Source: AP-15 sp036500965 (GTDB lineage Bacteria; Pseudomonadota; Alphaproteobacteria; ATCC43930; CGMCC-115725). From it: 64,000 bases of DNA. This document shows, in pieces, positions 62,202 to 64,000 of this stretch (its first letter is position 1; each line of letters begins with the position of its first letter). The DNA lies in the NCBI GenBank assembly GCA_036500965.1, contig DASYBC010000074.1, forward strand, positions 49,953 to 113,952, in the 5' to 3' direction. The notes beneath the pieces are model-generated. The model was not told where the DNA came from. It ran no database searches and worked only from the letters and a program-made list of their open reading frames with translations. Position numbers and translations under genes: made by a program.

Positions 62202-62459
62202 ATGAAGACCATTTTCGTCATGGTCAAATGCCAGCTCGGCAAGGCCTATGCCGTCGCCGACAAGGCGGTCAGCAACGTCGAGCAGGTTTCGGAGGTCTAT
62301 TCGACCTCGGGCCAATATGATTTGTTGATGAAGGTCTATCTGCCGGAAACAGCCGATATCGGCCATTTCGTCACCGAGCGGTTGCAAACGTTGCCCGACG
62401 TCAAGGACACGTTCACGATCATCGCATTCAAGGCGTTCTCTGCGGATGCCTCGACATAA
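62202..62459 (+). CDS. Stand-alone AsnC/Lrp ligand-binding (RAM) domain protein
   Basis: An 85-residue protein from ATG 62202 (MKTIFVMVKCQLGKAYAVAD). It has only the AsnC_trans_reg domain: NVEQVSEVYSTSGQYDLLMK, then RLQTLPDVKDTFTIIAFKAF. There is no HTH. Such proteins form rings and may bind amino acids and act on other Lrp-family members. The earlier ATG at 62118 overlaps the helicase tail. Confidence 0.88.
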   Translation: MKTIFVMVKCQLGKAYAVADKAVSNVEQVSEVYSTSGQYDLLMKVYLPETADIGHFVTERLQTLPDVKDTFTIIAFKAFSADAST

Positions 62460-62547
62460 CCGGCGCCTATCGGCGATCCCCGCTTGCATTCCTGCCCGGG
62501 CGATGCCATCCCGCCAGCCCGGCTTCGGCTATCGGGAGGGATGAGCG

Positions 62548-62868
62548 ATGAGCGCGGATAAAGCGGGCTGGGTGCGGGCGGCCGCGCGCGGCGATCTGAC
62601 GGCGGGCGAGGTCATCGGGGTCGAGGTCGCGGGCCGTTCGATCGCGCTCTACGACAGCGACGGCAGTCTATTCGCCACCGACAACATCTGCACCCACGCC
62701 TATGCCTGCCTGTCCGATGGCTGGCTCGACGGCGAAACCATCGAATGCCCGCTGCATGCCGCGCGCTTCGACATCCGCACCGGCAAGGTGCTCGATCCGC
62801 CGGCCAGCGAAGACTTGAGGACCTATCCGGTGCGCCTCATCGGCGACGACATCGAGGTCCAGATCTAG
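62548..62868 (+). CDS. Rieske-type [2Fe-2S] ferredoxin
   Basis: A 106-residue protein with the Rieske motifs CTHAYACLSDG and CPLHAARFDIRTG. The ligands are Cys-X-His and Cys-X2-His. It resembles the ferredoxin components of ring-hydroxylating dioxygenases and NirD-like proteins. No partner oxygenase is visible, so the electron acceptor is unknown. Confidence 0.9.
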   Translation: MSADKAGWVRAAARGDLTAGEVIGVEVAGRSIALYDSDGSLFATDNICTHAYACLSDGWLDGETIECPLHAARFDIRTGKVLDPPASEDLRTYPVRLIGDDIEVQI

Positions 62869-62876
62869 GAGCCGTG

Positions 62877-63855
62877 ATGCCGGCTCGCGTCGCTGTCTCT
62901 GTCACAAACACGACAGAGTTGTATCATTTATCCGGCGGACTGCGAGCGGCAACAACCGCCTCAGGACATCTCGTTCTTTTTCCCACCAACGAGAACAAAC
63001 GCATTGGCTTGGCGATAACCGACAAGAGGCAATATCTATCCGTGTTGTCGGGCTTGGGATTGGAGTTTGTCGGGTATGAGCGTGTTTCAAGAAACGGTGG
63101 GCTAAGACACTCTTGGTGGGAACTGTTTGATCCAAATCAACCTCACGGCTTTCATATCATCGACATCTGGAAACAAATAACGTTCTCGGCGAAGAAGGAC
63201 GGAAACGTCGAGGCGGAAACGGTGGCAAGGAGTATCAACTTTGCTCTCAGATCATTGGGCTTACGCCTACGCGACCTGTCCAATCAATATCATTTCCAGA
63301 ATATCTATGCCGCCGTAAACCGGATCAAGGCGGGCACCCGGTTTATGAACGTCCAGACGTTTGACACTTACATGAATTTGCATTCGATGCTCGTTGAGAT
63401 GTGTTCGGCGCGAGATCACCTTGGCGTTTTATATCGAGCTTTCTGATCTCAGAACCGATAGGGACGATGTCATCTTTATGTAAGGGGTTAAAAAATCAAC
63501 ATCCGGGAGGACAGCTTGCCGACGCGATATTAAATATTTGCAATAAGAAAAATCCGGATGGATGGATGCGCAGCTCGGATATTTACGTGATTTGGTGGTT
63601 CATGAATCTCCCATCATCACGTTTGCTGAACGATTTGTCACGGGTGAAGCACTTTTTGCTGGGAAGCATCCGCTGCTAAGCGTACGTGTTGGTGTGCCGC
63701 GTGACCCAATTGATAGAATGGACGACGATTACGTCGACGCTCTGGGATATTTTCGACAACTCCTTATACAGCTCCTCCAATTTTCTCGATTAGCGGCACT
63801 GTCCTCCGGCATAAAGCCGGTTGTGCCGCATTTAAACCTGACCGACACGGGCTAG
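62877..63855 (+). pseudogene. Broken lower-GC gene, possible HEPN-like protein
   Basis: Three frames carry protein-like sequence in turn. The first (ATG 62877) has MPARVAVSVTNTTELYHLSG, then ARSINFALRSLGLRLRDLSN. From about 63420 the +1 frame has LAFYIELSDLRTDRDDVIFM. From about 63480 another frame has KGLKNQHPGGQLADAILNIC, and from 63562 the frame has LGYLRDLVVHESPIITFAER to the end. The joined product would be about 320 residues. RDLVVH fits the HEPN Rx4H pattern (R and H in LRDLVVHES). Base use is visibly AT-richer than the neighbours. Function cannot be claimed. Confidence 0.62.
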
Positions 63856-64000
63856 GCGGCGGCTAGCCCGGATATCTCACCGGGCGGCTGCTGATGTTGG
63901 ATTTTCTGACGTATCAGGCTGCTTGTCGGGGTTTTGGGGCCGCGAGCCTGGCGTTTTGAGCCTGTCGGGGCGCGGCTGAGCGGTCGCAGGGTGAGCGACG
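63856..64000. other. Possible edge of an insertion sequence
   Basis: The last 145 bases return to high GC. A minus-strand frame with a TGA at about 63920 could be the C-terminus of a transposase (basic, Gln/Ala-rich). A short palindromic stretch (CCCGGATATCTCACCGGG) stands between it and the broken gene. No terminal repeat can be confirmed at this end. Confidence 0.25.

Noticed and set aside
60698..62242. A 514-residue minus-strand ORF antisense to the helicase
   Set aside because: It is the mirror of a real DEAD-box gene and has the low-complexity composition of GC-rich shadow frames.

Overview
The window comes from a GC-rich alphaproteobacterium. The signs are the gene run hisS-prfA-prmC-DUF4167-clpB, glcDEF beside a pyruvate kinase and glycerate 2-kinase pair, a fused indolepyruvate:ferredoxin oxidoreductase, a GcrA-like zinc motif, and a tail module (DUF2460, DUF2163, NlpC/P60) of the type found in alphaproteobacterial gene transfer agents and siphoprophages. 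A Rhodospirillales-like host would fit, but no sequence here fixes the genus.

Bases 1 to about 29,990 are the right part of a tailed prophage, nearly all on the minus strand. Read in the direction of transcription it starts with a divergent control region: a LexA-like repressor on the plus strand, then a GcrA-like zinc protein and a DUF6456-like protein on the minus strand. A good promoter (TTGACA, 17-bp spacer, TATACG) follows, then terminase small and large subunits. Before the portal comes an unusual block of five proteins with export signals, including a beta-helix tail spike carrying four tandem repeats of about 120 residues. After the portal come a candidate lysis block (DUF1906 hydrolase and tiny membrane peptides), accessory structural proteins, an XkdF-like prohead protease, an intrinsic terminator, the major capsid protein with an Ig-like insert, connectors, the tail tube, the G/GT tail chaperone pair with a -1 frameshift, the tape measure, DUF2460, an inserted GT-B glycosyltransferase, DUF2163, NlpC/P60 and the first third of a gpJ-like tail protein that runs off the left edge. 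No integrase or replication gene lies in the window. Most prophage genes overlap by ATGA or TGATG, which suggests strong translational coupling.

From 30,057 the window is host chromosome. clpB, DUF4167, prmC, prfA and hisS form a minus-strand housekeeping run. rpmJ and glcD-glcE-glcF follow on the plus strand, then a TVP38/DedA-type membrane protein and a GT2 glycosyltransferase (minus), a ClC chloride channel with a C-terminal CBS-like region (plus), and pyk with glycerate 2-kinase (minus). GlcDEF, glycerate kinase and Pyk could together carry glycolate carbon to pyruvate, although the glyoxylate-to-glycerate steps are not in the window. Next are a DegP-like protease, the 1160-residue IorAB protein, an FAD-dependent D-2-hydroxyacid dehydrogenase, an HTH protein with a long disordered linker, a second DegP-like protease, a frameshifted GFA-family gene and htpG. 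A cold-shock cassette, cspA-infA-DEAD-box helicase, has a terminator-like hairpin inside it. The window ends with a stand-alone AsnC-type domain, a Rieske ferredoxin, a lower-GC broken gene and what may be the edge of an insertion sequence.

Several genes show single-base frameshifts: the glycosyltransferase, the connector, a LamG protein, a 144-residue prophage protein and the GFA gene. Two of them have one extra C in a C run, so draft-sequence indels should be excluded before decay is inferred. The tail-chaperone shift is different: its direction and gene position match the programmed -1 shift of tailed phages.
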